64,000 nt of DNA from Sabellastarte sp. h YS-2021. Lineage: Eukaryota; Annelida; Polychaeta; Sabellida; Sabellidae. The notes beneath the pieces were generated by a model that saw only the letters and a list, made by a program, of their open reading frames with translations, made no database searches and was not told where the DNA came from. Location: NCBI GenBank assembly GCA_964017235.1, contig OZ024927.1:23889160-23953159 (forward strand), given 5' to 3'. Below, in pieces: positions 41,646 to 54,173 of this stretch. Numbering within the stretch: the stretch's first letter is position 1; each line of letters begins with the position of its first letter. Both the position numbers and the translations under genes were made by a program.

Positions 41646-44520
41646 CTACACATAACTATATATAAGTCCATTAACAACAATCACAATTAACTCTATGCTA
41701 AAACTAATGAATTAACTCTATACTAAAACTACTGTTAAGACTACTGTGTTTTGCCTTGTTCATCTTAAGCGATGTAAAAGTTAAATTAACTAGAATTAAT
41801 AAATAATTTTAACTGTTTAATGTTGCAATTGCCTTGTAAATGACTACAGTACAGGCAATTACTTTAAACACATATTACAACACAGATTACCACACAGATT
41901 ACAAGCATATAAGTTAAACCTAGTTCGTGGTTGACAATTGGAATGGTGTTTGTGATAGGTTATAGTGTGGAGGGATGCAGATGGGACTACTGCAGGTGGA
42001 GGCCTGCCCTGCAAATGCACTGTGTGCTACAAGGAGAAGGGTGGGAGGGTGAATTACAAGCACATTCGTCCTGTTTGAAATGTTATTGTAAACAAGTATT
42101 CCCACAAAATAGTACATGTCAATTACCCAACCAGCCTAAGTAGAAAAATTAAATGACTTGGTGATTTAAGGTAGTAGCTAAACAACTTCCTGACTTGCGA
42201 AGCATAGCCCCCAAAGGCCATCCTAACATTCTCTTGCTGACTGGTTCATCAACTGCAGACTCCCCCCTCATTGTGTTGTAACACTTTGGTGTCTTGTGTG
42301 TGTCTTGTGTCACCCGGTTATCCTGTATCTCACTTAATGCTGAGTCTTTGTGATTTGTTATACATTTGCAGTTAGTGGTTAGAAGCAGGTTGCTCCCTCT
42401 TAGCCAGGTGTCTTTTTTCATAGTAAGATGCAGGCTTGTCATGGGCAGCTGGAGTCTAGAAACTTGGTAGATCTTCAAAGAGATATCAACTAATTACTAG
42501 AACTGTCACATATTCAGTATGAGATCATTGTAGCAGCATCACAGACTTGATGGGTTCCCTACAGTTGCTGGGGTATGTTGGGGGAGAAGACAATAGAGGA
42601 ATTAAGGAAAACCGTATGGAAGCCAATGACAGACAACACAACAAATGCTGTACCATGAAGACAGGTGGCATAAATGAAAGACTTATCAAGACTTATTCAG
42701 GTTATAGTACAGACGATTATGATTTTAATGTTTCTTGCAGTCATGACTAAAAATCACTGATGTGGAACCCGAGCTTCACCTTCCTAAGGTGAAGATCACC
42801 CTTATCAATCATAATCCTAAAACGTAATGTAGTGTGCATATTTGGAAGAATATTTTTAACCTCAGCCTACCTCTTCAACTCATCTTTATCACATACTTGG
42901 TGCTTGGGGTACTGTCCCTTATAATCAAAATAATCCTTAAATATGATTTTTTTTTCAAACCAATACTGTCACTGTATGATTCACAAAGAAAGAGTTTATA
43001 TAATGTTGGGAAAATCTATCAGAGAATCAAGTAAGGAAGTACAAAAGTAGTTTAATCAAGTAAGGAAATGTAAAAGTATTTTATCCAATGGCTGATACTC
43101 AGTTGAGACATTCCTATGTGTGGCAGTATGAACTTGTTTACTCCACTTGTTTAAATACTCATTGTAACACAGCCTTCATAGTATGCTGACTACATAGTTA
43201 AATTGAAATCAAAGAATCAAATTTTTGATTGCCAGTAAGCTCAATGTATTCCAGTGTGTGAGTAGGAATCACTTTGAGTTTCCTTATTTAGGACTGTCAC
43301 TCAGTTAAGAATCTCAGTTTTTTATATAAAGGATTGTACTCTCAAATAGAGACAATGAGTGAAGAAAAACCAAACAGCATGAATTTCAGGGTTCATGCTT
43401 TTTTCAGCATGCAGGAAGAACATTTTATGATACATTTGTTAGTTGTGTGCTGAATTATCAAAATGAAAATTCATTTCAAACATTCTGTTCACACGTGCAC
43501 AATAATTTCCCCCACCTAATATAAATTCTGTCTACTCTAACACTTCTGTCTTTGAGCAATAAATTTACAGGTTTCTATCAGCTGTTTTACTGTATAAACC
43601 CATTTTGTTAGAATTAGACTTCTTCCTTTTTTTGGATGACAGCCAGTTTGGTAAAAGTTATTGATTGTGAGGATGAAATATATGTCAGGGTAAAATTATG
43701 ATGTTGTAGTTGTAATGCCCATCAGTGAGAATGTTGTTTGAAACTGGTTCTTCTTGGTCTCTATATAGATGATATTACCTTTGAATGACTTACCCATTTG
43801 ACAATAATAAACGTCATTTATGTTCTCATAATAGGTGGTAATACCTTGATGGTGATGGAGTTTTCCACTAGTCAGTGACTCTGCTTATGATGTACCATAT
43901 GATAATCAACCTTATGTAATGCTTGACTGTATTTTAAAGTAAAAATAACATATATATTCCACGTAAACTTCTCCTTTTCCAGGAAAAGGGCCAAGGTAAA
44001 CCAAGTCACTATTATTACACAAATACACAGTAGCTTAGGAAGCATATGAAAAGTGGGGGGCCAAAGTTAAACTCACTGGTTGTGTTAAATTATGACACTG
44101 GTAGAACTGATACCATTCTCAAGGAGTCAGGGGATGTCAAGTGAAAATGCAAATAGTTTTGTAATTCTTGGGTTTTCTATTTCTCAAGATATGCTTTCAA
44201 ACTTTTAGTATCATTTTTTGAGGAACAAAGTTAAAGTGGGCATAAATTGCAAAATAATTTGTCTTTTATCTTAAATGAATCTTCCATGAATAAACAACAA
44301 ACTTTTACACTTACAGAAGTTACTGTATCATTGAGTAAATAAAAAAAATTCAATGGTTAATTTTGCTTAAAAACACTAGCATGATTAAACACTAAATGAT
44401 CAACTTCCAACTTTCAAGTTAACATTAGCCAAAGAAATAAAGTATCACATGAAGGAAACCTGAAACCATAAATATTTGTCTTTAGCAGTATCTATTACTT
44501 ATTCCAAATCTATGTTTAAT
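41646..44520. other. No recognised gene
   Basis: 2.9 kb of AT-rich sequence. Bases 42420-42500 are similar to 21249-21320 (cttgtcatgggcagc and agagat..caacta), so an old dispersed repeat is present. Open frames at 41931-42143 and 42149-42478 show no known motifs. Confidence 0.45.
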
Positions 44521-45110
44521 TTAGTACTGTCCAAAGTATTTTTGCCTTTCTTCATTCACAGAGACAACCAATTTGGCTATCTGAATGAGGTCCAACTTGT
44601 CTGTTCTCTCTTTCATGGCATGGCAAATTAGCACATTGTCCATTCGTTGCTGTGTCATAGTGCTTCTCAAGTAGCTCTTTATTCTCTTGAGGGCAGAGTT
44701 TGTTCTCTCTGATGTTGCTGATGTTACAGGTACAGTCAGATATAGTTTCAGCAACTTGTTCACTTCACTAAGAAGCTTCTTGATGGGTGGATTACCTACT
44801 AAAACCAAAATATATTGGATATTTTGGTGATTTCTTTGATTTTTGGCTCCTGTTTCATGATATCTGGGAGCATTTTCAGTTGAAGATCAAGACGTTCAAA
44901 GTCCAGATCATTATGGTATCGTTCTTTAACACAATCATGAATTGGAGAATCATGATTATTTGCTGACCTAATCAACACATCTTCCACTTTTTTAAGACCT
45001 CCATGCTAGGTTGGTCAAATCTTCTGCTCAGCTCTCCTATAAGTATGTCACACACTTCAAGGATTGAATTTTGAAAAATTGTTTCACCTACTCGAAATGG
45101 GTTGGTACAG
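44521..45110 (-). pseudogene. hAT-type transposase C-terminal fragment
   Basis: Minus strand: FRVGETIFQNSILEVCDILI and MEVLKKVEDVLIRSANN (about 45100-44960), then after a frameshift near 44810 the hAT dimerisation region LLKLYLTVPVTSATSERTNS, ALKRIKSYLRSTMTQQRMDN, ending VNEERQKYFGQY. This S-ER-.S.LKRIK.YLR.TM..RM pattern is the conserved C-terminal block of hAT transposases and ZMYM/DUF4371-like relatives. The catalytic core is absent, so it is a fragment. Confidence 0.75.
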
Positions 45111-45119
45111 CCGCCCACC

Positions 45120-45180
45120 CATCCGGACACCATGGGTAAAAACAATACCCTGACAGCCCGTAAGGGCTGTGGGGTGAAAA
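45120..45180. repeat. Short palindromic repeat end
   Basis: 'cagcccgtaagggctg' (about 45150-45165) is a perfect hairpin-forming palindrome next to the hAT fragment; it may mark a small repeat. Confidence 0.4.
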
Positions 45181-45439
45181 GTCTTACTGTAACATTGCAT
45201 TATTTTGAAATACTCATAATCTGAGTTAATGCTATAGTTTGCAGGTATACAAGGGTTTTTAAATCAGTGTTGAATCTAATTTTCCCACTTACTTAGTCCC
45301 TAACAAAATTGGGGAAACTGTTGGATGGTGGGGGCATTCAGAAACTAGAAAATCACTCAAAAGAAGACTGTCATCAGGCCATAGGGTCACAAAATTCATA
45401 TCCATTCTGGATCCACACTAATTTGCAAATAGCCAAACC

Positions 45440-45665
45440 TAAACTGTATTAAAGTTTGTTGTAATAGCATTCAGCATCTAATCATAGGCAGCCACCCCAG
45501 GGGTCTTGAAATTGAATCCCACACGTGGCAATGCTGAGGGTCTATCTCTGTATGATCCTGGCTGTTGAATGGGACTTAAAACCCTATAGTATACTTTAAC
45601 CTTTGTTATAGTTACAACTTTACTCTCTATTTATGGGACTAAAGTGCTTTAAAAATAAATTGTCA
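45440..45665 (+). repeat. SINE-like repeat
   Basis: A region with 'agcatctaatcataggcagccacccc' and 'cttgaaattgaatccca' resembles the SINE at 10.8 kb (gcatctaatcacaggctgtcacc, then a box B-like site). A tail with 'actaaagtgctttaaaaataaa' ends it. Confidence 0.45.
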
Positions 45666-45699
45666 AACTGGGTTTTAAGTCAAGCATTAATAATTTCAG

Positions 45700-46770
45700 T
45701 GGGTTATCTGGTTAAAACATATTAGGACGCTAAGACAATTAAAAAGCAATGAATGTGATTGGGCTACAAAATGATTGGATTTGGCATCCCATGAAAACAA
45801 CCACTTGGGCAAACTCACTGCAGCAATGACGATTACCCCCTTGCAAGAAATAGATGCTCTATGGATGTAAAAATGAATAACTAGCAATATGTTTTTGCCC
45901 AAAGCTTTGGAAAGGAACAAGAATGAAGTTGTATATAAATGCATTAATATTCTGATGACCTGTATTTTGATTTTTCAATGTTACTTATGTTACCCACATC
46001 CCAAATTTAAAAGTTCTAAGTAAAATACTTTCTAAGTTACTGAATGCTGAAAGATATCTATTTGGCAGTGACAGTGGCATGACAGGGCTTAATCATATTC
46101 TTGTTTCCATCGTTATAATACTCAAAGACCCAATTACAATCACCCTCCCAGAAATTGACACTACATGTAGCCATAGTATGCACACCTCAGTTTGGTTATA
46201 GATAATCCCCTCACCCATTTATAGTATCCTTTCAAAAACACTTTCATGTAAGTAAAATACCATAAACAACTTTCTTATAATGTATCCCTCTTTGCAATAG
46301 AAAATGTAGATTGGAAACTGCTCAGCTGGATACGAACCAAGAAACACTCTAGTTGAAGTATGGTGCTGTCTGACAAGCCTTTCTGTCAAAACTCAAACAT
46401 TACATATACTACATGTGGGACACATACACAACTTTCAAGACCACATACTCTTATGGCAAAGTTACCTACTACACACTGCAATGACATCACAAACTCCCTA
46501 GCAAGTCAAAGGTTGTGATATCACTCATAATCTTAGCAACATATTTGAAACATACAGAGGCTACCACCTCAGTATCTAATTGCACTTTGAATTACATGGA
46601 CATGTTTCTTAATATTATATATGTAAGGTTATATTTTTCAAAAAATTAAGTTGTGTTTGATTCATCTTGTTAAAATAGTTTGAAACGTTAATCTCAAAAT
46701 ATATTTACCCCTGATAGAGTGTAAATTTCTTGGAAAAAAATTTCCAAAATTTATCAAATATCATGGGTTT
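45700..46770. other. No gene seen
   Basis: AT-rich non-coding sequence without clear repeats or motif-bearing frames. Confidence 0.5.
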
Positions 46771-46780
46771 ACAATGTTAA

Positions 46781-46817
46781 AAAGTGGGGGGCCAAAAGAT
46801 ATGATGGCCCCCACTTT
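46781..46817. repeat. Short inverted repeat
   Basis: aaagtgggggg-cc and its complement ggcccccacttt surround a 12-base loop; the arm sequence also occurs singly near 44052. Confidence 0.6.
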
Positions 46818-46867
46818 CAAAAGTACAGCTACTGATACAACTTTTTAAAATGAACAATTTAGGCACT

Positions 46868-46952
46868 TTCAAGAATGTTTGATGTTTCAAATTTGTCTGA
46901 TATATTAGTGGGGAGCACCCAATTTTAATTGATGTTTCTTCTTTTGCCCAGT
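46868..46952 (+). repeat. Direct repeat copy 1
   Basis: Contains gaatgtttgatgtttcaaat and attagtggggagcacc, repeated at 47450-47530. Confidence 0.8.
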
Positions 46953-47449
46953 CCCTACCCCCCAAGTCAGAAAAAAACACTACTGCGAGTACTAGTTTAT
47001 TAAAATACATAAAAGTTACTACTAAGAATTATATACAATTCATGTTAAATATATAAGTAACAGTATATAAGTAATAGTAATATAGTAATAGTAATATTAA
47101 TCTGTAAGTATGTATATAAGCAATGCATAGATAGAATTTACTTGTCATTAGAGTTCATGTCCATCTCAATGACTAGAAGCATTGCAATTAATATTTAATT
47201 TAATTAATGTAATACAATGACCTTGACCCCAGTGGGCACCTTGAACCTAAGCAGGGGAGAGGTCAGGCAAGAAGAGGGCTAAAGTAAGATAACAAATGTA
47301 TATATGAAATTTCGACTAGGGAAGCCTGAAAACCTCTCTGACTGCTAAAAGGGGCAAGGCACCCAGAGGGTTTACAATGACTAAAAGAATAAGCTAAAAT
47401 TGAATAAATAAAAGAGCATATAATTAACCATCAGGCCCAAGAAGCATCA

Positions 47450-47530
47450 CGAATGTTTGATGTTTCAAATTTGTCTGATATATTAGTGGGGAGCACCAAT
47501 CACTTTCAAATAATGTTTCTTCTTTTGCCA
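47450..47530 (+). repeat. Direct repeat copy 2
   Basis: Partner of 46868-46952, about 580 bases away and next to the 3' end of the DIPK1-like gene. Confidence 0.8.
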
Positions 47531-47582
47531 AAGAAAGTATATGAAAAAATTGAGCCAAAACAAATTTCTGCAGAAGTAATAA

Positions 47583-49243
47583 CTAAGAGCCTAAACTTTG
47601 CTGCAGTATGCTTTGTAATTTATGAAAGACAATATTAGTTTTAGCAGTCATTGGTCCGACAAGATTTAGACATTTGGAAATAATCTGATCTACGGTCAGT
47701 TGCAGCTGGTAGGGCAAACCAGTAAGTAAGCCCTTGAAACTGTTTTCCCAATAAGGTACAAATATGTATTTACATACCATCTGAAATGAAAAATTAAAAA
47801 ATGTGTTAGTCATATAGTGTACTGTTTTTCGACAATATAATTAATTTTCTCATGTAAAAATATTGCATTTTGGGGTTTAAAGCATGTTGTTAAAGCACAG
47901 GTGAAAAAATAGATATTCAATTGAGACATCTTACTTGTAAAATATCATATACTTACCTGCAAGTTATTATTTAGGTTTTTTCCACATTTTCCAGTAGCCA
48001 CATCACATGACATATGACAGTATAGAAAATTACACCCTGAGATACAGTTTCTATGTTGGAGAGATGAAAAGGTGTAGATCACATCCGTGTCTATCATTTT
48101 GACTTGACCAGTACGTATGACACCTAAATTATCAGGCTTTCCATCACACATATACATTGGCTCCTTGTAAGTCTCATCCAAAAAATTAACCAGTTCTAAT
48201 AAACTTAGAGCAATTTTTATTTTATCTTTCCATGTCCTTCGACCAATGCTCGGGTCAAAGCTTTGCATGGGCAAGCCTACTGATTGTGGTACATATTCCA
48301 TTGCATACATATGCCCACAGAAACCAAGAATTTTGGGCACAAACTTGTCATCACTGAAGTATTGTGAAAACAGGTACTCCCTCTGTTCAACAAGTGCCCA
48401 AAGACTTCTTAGCATTGCTCTTTTAGTCTTTTTCATGTTGTCTGGAGTTTGGTTTTCATCCTCTTTGTACAGCATAGCAACACTTTTGTTGTCAAGAAAA
48501 GGCCACAGTCGGCTAATCAATTGTTGATCATTTAAAGTGGTGTTTATGAGATGTTCTTTGTATATCAGTTCTTTGACAGTTTGTACTAGATTGCTAATAT
48601 CTCCCAAAAAGTCATCATCTGTTTCATTGACTCTGAAAACCTTCATGCTTGTGGACTTCAGAACTATATTTATATCTTTCATAGTTGCCAGTATAGTGAC
48701 TTTACCATACTTGTTAGACATAAAATGATTCATGCATTTGACAAATTGAATTTCTGGATCTGGTGCACACAGTGGATCACACAAATTTCCTCCAATGTTT
48801 TCATCTTTGAAATGTTGACACTAAATTAAATAATTAAAACAGCAGTTTAAATTGAATATCAACTGGGAAAAAATTAAAGCGATAATTTGTACTTTTAAAT
48901 GTTATGTTATTACACTGAAATGAGCTTGCAATGATACTACAACACAACAATCAGATATTTTTGTTACAGAATGTGGTTTAGAACACAACTTGGATTTATG
49001 GACAACTGGTGCTATAGTGTGAAAACAAATACTTAACATAATATCTGAAGACATCTTATTTTTTAAATGTACTAACCAATTGGTCAACAAGTTTCTTTTG
49101 TTCGATGTTGTTGCAAGGGTACAGTGCTTCAATATTGTACAACAGATAGAATCCAACACAAAAAAAAGATACAACAAAGAACAACTGCAGAAAGCGTGCT
49201 CTTCTTCTGCCAACCAATACCCATGAGTTGAACATGGTGAGAC
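47583..49243 (-). CDS. DIPK1/FAM69-like divergent protein kinase (three exons)
   Basis: Exons on the minus strand: 49243-49077 (ATG at 49235), 48820-47957 and 47780-47583. They join in phase 0 with GT-AG borders (donors GTTAGT and GTAAGT; acceptors aatttag and catttcag), giving about 406 residues, close to the 430 of vertebrate DIPK1A/B. Residues about 15-32 form a single hydrophobic anchor (LQLFFVVSFFCVGFYLLYN), so this should be a type II ER/Golgi membrane protein. A Cys-rich luminal stem follows (NLCDPLCAP), then the kinase-like part: SLWALVEQREYL, FCGHMYAMEYVP, the altered catalytic loop MCDGKPDNLG and MIDTD in place of DFG. The last exon gives the C-terminal helices. A non-coding 5' exon is likely because an acceptor precedes the ATG. 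The gene looks intact. Confidence 0.85.
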
Positions 49244-49555
49244 CTGAAATGTAGAAACATATCAACGTGAATTATATTGGTATCTTTATTACTAGATATG
49301 GAAATTATGTTTCACGGATACGATAGATTTTGACAATGAAAAATCTCATTGGATATTATAAATTAGAATTTCTTTGATATTGCAAGACACTGCAAATAAC
49401 TGGAATCAACTGGTATGAACGTTTGGCATTTAAGCCCTTAAATTTATTTAAATCTATTTAAAAGCCATTTTTTATAGTTTGGCGGGAACCCTCTCATGCA
49501 TTGAGACTATATAGTCGATCCTTTAACTGTATTCTTGGATTTTAGATATAACAAA
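49244..49555. other. 5' flank of the DIPK1-like gene
   Basis: Non-coding sequence upstream of the first coding exon. No TATA box or obvious 5' exon could be assigned. Confidence 0.4.
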
Positions 49556-50200
49556 ATTCTCCCTAGTATTGTTCCAGCTGACAAAGGTTCCTTTTGAACC
49601 CCTTAAAGAGGCCTCATGGAAGCATTTGACCTTCAAGTATGTCTTCATTGGATTCTGGTTAACACAGGAGTGAGATCCACACTGGGCTCAGCAGAAACAT
49701 CCGACACCAGTCAGACTGGTCTAAGGTGTCTCTCTACCCCTTTTAACGCTTTCTTTCTAAGAACCAGCTGGCCTTTGGGTCTGGGCAGTGTGACCCCAGT
49801 AGTTATTTCAGCCCTTACCCAAACTCTGGATAGATCACTCAAGGCTGATGGGTCCCTGTGTCCAGTCAGAGCCTTGTGCTGCTATTTGGGTAGGACCTCA
49901 GACCTCAGGCAGAACAAGGAGTTGGTATTTGTCTCCTTCAAGAAAGATATCCCCCTGCCACTATCTCCTCATGGATCAAGCAGACTGTGATCCTGTGCTA
50001 TGAACTCTGTGACCAGGTTAAAGCCCATGAGGTGAGGGCCTTTGTTGCTTCTAAGGCCTTCCAGTCTAGAGTTTCCTTAGAACAGTTGTTATAAGCTTGC
50101 CATTTGACATCACATAACACCTTCACACAGTTTTATTAAAATAATGTGGCCTGGGCTGATTCAGAGCTCTTCCATTTGGGTCTTCCTGCAGTCACTGCTG
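49556..50200 (+). pseudogene. DIRS1-like tyrosine recombinase remnant
   Basis: Decayed frames read PFEPLKEASWKHLTFKYVF, then ALTQTLDRSLKADGSLCPVR, SDLRQNKELVFVSFKK, and a final FTQFY...VAWADSE-like segment at 50130-50170. This series is that of DIRS1-type YRs and differs from the Ngaro-like recombinases elsewhere in the window. Multiple stops; no RT or methyltransferase part was found next to it. It shows that a second YR-retroelement lineage was present. Confidence 0.65.
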
Positions 50201-50528
50201 AGTGGATCCAAAACAGCGCATTTAGCCAGGGAAATTTGTGATTTATGTACACATTTGTATATTGCTGGATATAGTTACAAATCAAAAAAAATCGCTGAAA
50301 TGTTTCCTTTGGGAGGTTTATTTCCAGGGACAGAACTCACCCTCTCTTCCCCTAACTCTGAGCAGGTATGTAAAAGAAGGGGGGCAACGTTGGTATGCTG
50401 CCGGTTATCTCACCACTGGCACCCGACTTCTTGGACCAGCTGGAGTCCTGTTTAAGGCCACCTTAGCCTTAATTTTGAGTTCTTTAACAGTTCGTAGTAA
50501 CTGACCCATCGTCCAAGCGGTTGCTATT

Positions 50529-50785
50529 CTAGCAATTGGCCATTGGGTAAGACGTATAAATATAATAAAATTAGAAGCGGTTTAAATAGGTTTAGATAGG
50601 AAAAGATGCTATGACATCACAATTTCTAGACAGGAAGGAAGTACAATGCATCACCTAGCGAATGCACAGTTCCAGACTAGTCCTGCCGGTGGATAACACC
50701 AGATGGCATTTTCTGTCATTGGCAGGACTGGTCACGCCTACAAGTATAGCAATTGTCCATTGGGTAAGGTATTAACTTATAAAAA
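50529..50785 (+). repeat. Pair of short direct repeats (DIRS-like tail)
   Basis: tagcaattggccattgggtaag near 50531 is repeated as tagcaattgtccattgggtaag near 50747. They may be the terminal repeats of the DIRS1-like element, though this is only positional. Confidence 0.4.
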
Positions 50786-50789
50786 TTTA

Positions 50790-50965
50790 ATTTTCTTATT
50801 AAATTTGCAATTCTCTATTGACATCTCGGATAGTCCTCTCTACCCGACTCATGGTGATTCTTTTCTTGTGACTAATGCTCTTCTTAGGATTCAGTCTGTT
50901 GCCTCTTTCAGAAATAAACTCAAATCCTATCTCTTCACCAAGGCATACCTGTCTAAGTCTGCATG
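50790..50965 (+). pseudogene. LINE C-terminal tail fragment
   Basis: The frame reads LLRIQSVASFRNKLKSYLFT, the usual extreme C-terminus of CR1/L2-like RTs (..FK..LK.+LF). Very short; upstream homology is not visible. Confidence 0.4.
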
Positions 50966-51129
50966 TTTGTCTGGATGTTTGTCTGTTTGTCTCCATGGTG
51001 CTTCACTCTTTTTTTGTCCCGGATACTGAAATTGGTTGACCCTTTTTCGAGCTGTTGAGCTTAAGAGTCCCCTTAGAATTAATATTAACCTACAATACCA
51101 TCAGTGTTAACAAAGCTATGGATTTTTAG

Positions 51130-51700
51130 TTCCAAATGCCAAAAAACATAACCAGCGGGTTTTGTTTGTTCATTTACTTACAGAAAGTTCAAAATGCTTT
51201 ATGTCGTACTGTGTGCAAACTAAATAAATTTAGTCATGTCACACCTTTCCTGCAAAAACTACACTGGCTCCCCATTCATTACCATATATTGTTCATATAT
51301 AATCTCCGTACTTATAAAGCAATACATTTCAGCCAACTGCCATATCTGTCCTCTCTGATTAGACGGAGTGATCTCACACCGGGCAATTGTCTATGAATTT
51401 CCTCATCTAAACCAAATAAACGCTCAAGGTTGCGCAGCTTCATAGTAGCTGCTCCCACAGAGGGGAACAAGCTTCCTCAAGCCATTAGGAAGTATTTCTG
51501 GTTTCAGAAAACAGTTCAAAACATAGTTTTACAGATTAGCCTATTCTCCACTGTAGCCTATCTCCCCTACTGGATGCTAATATGGAAACGGACCTCTTTT
51601 TGGAACTGGACTATCCCTTTTTGGACATCAGCGCCTTAGAGGATGTTTACATCAATTTTGGCACTTTATAAGTCTTACTTACTTACTTACTTACTTTATA
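51130..51700 (+). pseudogene. LINE RT C-terminal fragment with microsatellite tail
   Basis: LQKVQNALCRTVCKLNKFSH and VTPFLQKLHWLPIHYHILF lead, after a stop at 51394, to FIVAAPTEGNKLPQAIRKYF. A (CTTA)n tract at about 51671-51696 follows, a typical LINE 3' end. 5'-truncated. Confidence 0.7.
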
Positions 51701-51811
51701 TATGTTGTTGTTTTAGGACATTAGATTTAAAACTGCACTATAGTCTCCAATAAGAACAAATAGTACCTGTGAAGAGGCAGCTATGCTTATTTAAATGTAC
51801 CATAATTCTAT

Positions 51812-52500
51812 TCTATTCTAAAATTTTATAGCGCTTAATCTCTGCTAAGGCAAACTCTAAGGCGCAACACCAGGTCCAATTTAATAATCAACATTCCATA
51901 GATATAGCCAGGTCAACACCACAGAGACATCAGGAAGTTTACATGCTAAGGTGGGAAAGCCTTATCAAAGAGATAAGATTTTAGTTTTTTTCTGAAACAG
52001 GCTAGAATTGGCGCAGAACAGACATCATCAGGCAGATAATTCCAAAATGTGGGAGCATCAAAACTGTGACCAAAGTGTTTTTTGGACTGGTATACAGATG
52101 GGTAGTATTGAGGAACCTCCAGGAACCTTATATCTGGGCGGTTTCATCTTGTGCCATATCTTCCACAATGAATAGACAGATGAGGGCTGAAATAGTTTGG
52201 GTGACCACTGTGAAGAAACTTATAAACCAAAGTGCAATTTTGAAATTATACCAAAATTCAACTGGCAACCAATGGAGTCTTTTTGAGAAAAGGAGTAGCA
52301 TGTGAGATTTTATTACGATTTGCGACAATGCTACCAGGTGTATTTTGTATAAACTGCAGTTTGGGGATGTTGAAACTGGACAGACTACTGAAAAGAGAGT
52401 TGCAGTAGTCCAGACGACTGCTCACCAGGGCATTTGCCACCAGGACAGCAGCCTCATCTGTCAGGATACTACTAGGATCTGTCATGTTTCTTGTTACTTT
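51812..52500 (-). pseudogene. LINE RT C-terminal fragment with 3' tail
   Basis: Minus strand: ANALVSSRLDYCNSLFSSLS, IPKLQFIQNTPGSIVANRNK and ISHATPFLKK (52485-52270), then the decayed C-terminal tail. The 3' end reads aagcgctataaaattttag followed by (AATAG)n near 51812-51830. Same class as the other CR1/L2-like fragments. Confidence 0.75.
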
Positions 52501-54100
52501 CTCCCTTTATGGGGCTGTTTCATTAAGGGGATCTGAATGTAAACCTTCTTTAATATTGGAAAAAATAAAACATGGCACAATCCATGGGTGTAGTTTGAGA
52601 TATGTTTAACATATCGTTAATATCTCATCCTGATAAGGTAGTCCTGAAATGTTTATGATAGGTTTACAAACCTTAAAGATTGACTTAAGATAAAAAAGAG
52701 AGTTTCAGGATCACTGTAAGATGGAAAAGATTTCTTTTTGAGTGAGGAGATAGCTTTAAGCTCGCTGTAAGATTTAAAAATGACTTTGTGAGTGAAAGAA
52801 TAGGTTTGTGATGCGTTTAAGATAATAAATATCTGCTAATGATCGCCAGCAGTTTGCGATAATTCAAACAGTTTAATATTGTCGTAAGCTGTTGTTGATG
52901 GACTTGTGATCCCTTCTAATTGGAAACATATCATTAAGTACCTTAACTTCCATACACCATGGTTTGCGATTGCCTTAAGATTGTTGCAATGAAAAAGATC
53001 TGCCCCCCAATATAATGTTTTACACTTTTCAAAAGCATTATCGCCTTAATGGAACAGTCCTCCTATCACAAAAAATGTTTGTCAGCAGCAAAGTTGATCC
53101 CTTGTACCCTGGGACCTCATGTCAACCATATGGGACCCTATTTCTGTCACCAAAACAGGCAGAAAAGATCTTAAATAGAGGACTATCCAAGCAGGGACAC
53201 CTTTATATCTATCCTTCATAAGTGAAAAAGTAATGTAGCTACTAACATTCTTTATACAGTTCCCCCAAAGTTCCCCAACACAGTAATTACACACAAATAA
53301 ATAAATTTCATAAAGTAATACATATAAACTAGAATCCCCGCAACTTACCCCAGATTACAGATAAAAATATTATAAAAGTGCGTGTAAAGGCAGACTGGAT
53401 GAATATGAAAAATGCAATGTTGGTTTATCACTAGTAAACACAAAGTGTTAGAGTTCAGTCCCTAATAGATAACTATCAGCATGACATTGTAAATACAAAA
53501 TACACAAAAAAACAATTTTTAAGACATATGTTATTCAGAATGGAGCCATCATAGCTTTCTCATAATCATATACCTGTAAAACCAAAAAACTGGCTACCTG
53601 CCAATGGGGAACCGAACATCCATAGGCTAGTGATACAGGAATACAAGAATATATCCACCATTAACACAACATACCAAAGAGAAGAGCTACTTTGTGGCAA
53701 TAACATTGAAAATTAGAACTTCAAGAATAATACAGATACATAGCAATGGTAACAGAACCTATTCTAAACCCAAGGATAATGCGATAACTGTAAACCAGGA
53801 ACTGGCTATCAGCTCAGATAACGCATTGGGAGGGATTTATAAACAGCCCAAAATATTGCCACTATCTGCAGTATCCTCCAAAATGGGAGTGAATATTTCA
53901 TTCCTTTTATCATATTATCCCCAACACTTGGAACCAAAACTAGGTTAAAACAATAATGAAACTTTTTAATATTATCAACAAAGAGGTATTCAAAGCTTGA
54001 AATTTCATTTTAAAAATATTAAAAAAAAAAAATCTTCAAGGTTTATAAATTGGTTATTTGGAATATAAAGATAAATATTTTTTTATGTGATGGTTTCAAT
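52501..54100. other. No gene seen
   Basis: Non-coding. Around 52620-52830 the words gtttaagat, ctgtaagat and gagtga recur, suggesting an old repeat. The frame at 53694-53948 shows no motif. Confidence 0.45.
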
Positions 54101-54173
54101 ATGTGATGGCTTATGGTGCAAGGGAGCACAGATCTGCACTCCAAATCATAGGATATTGGTTTAAATTTGACCA

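Noticed and set aside
42149..42478. 109-codon minus-strand frame
   Set aside because: No known motif, and it overlaps a dispersed repeat shared with 21.25 kb.
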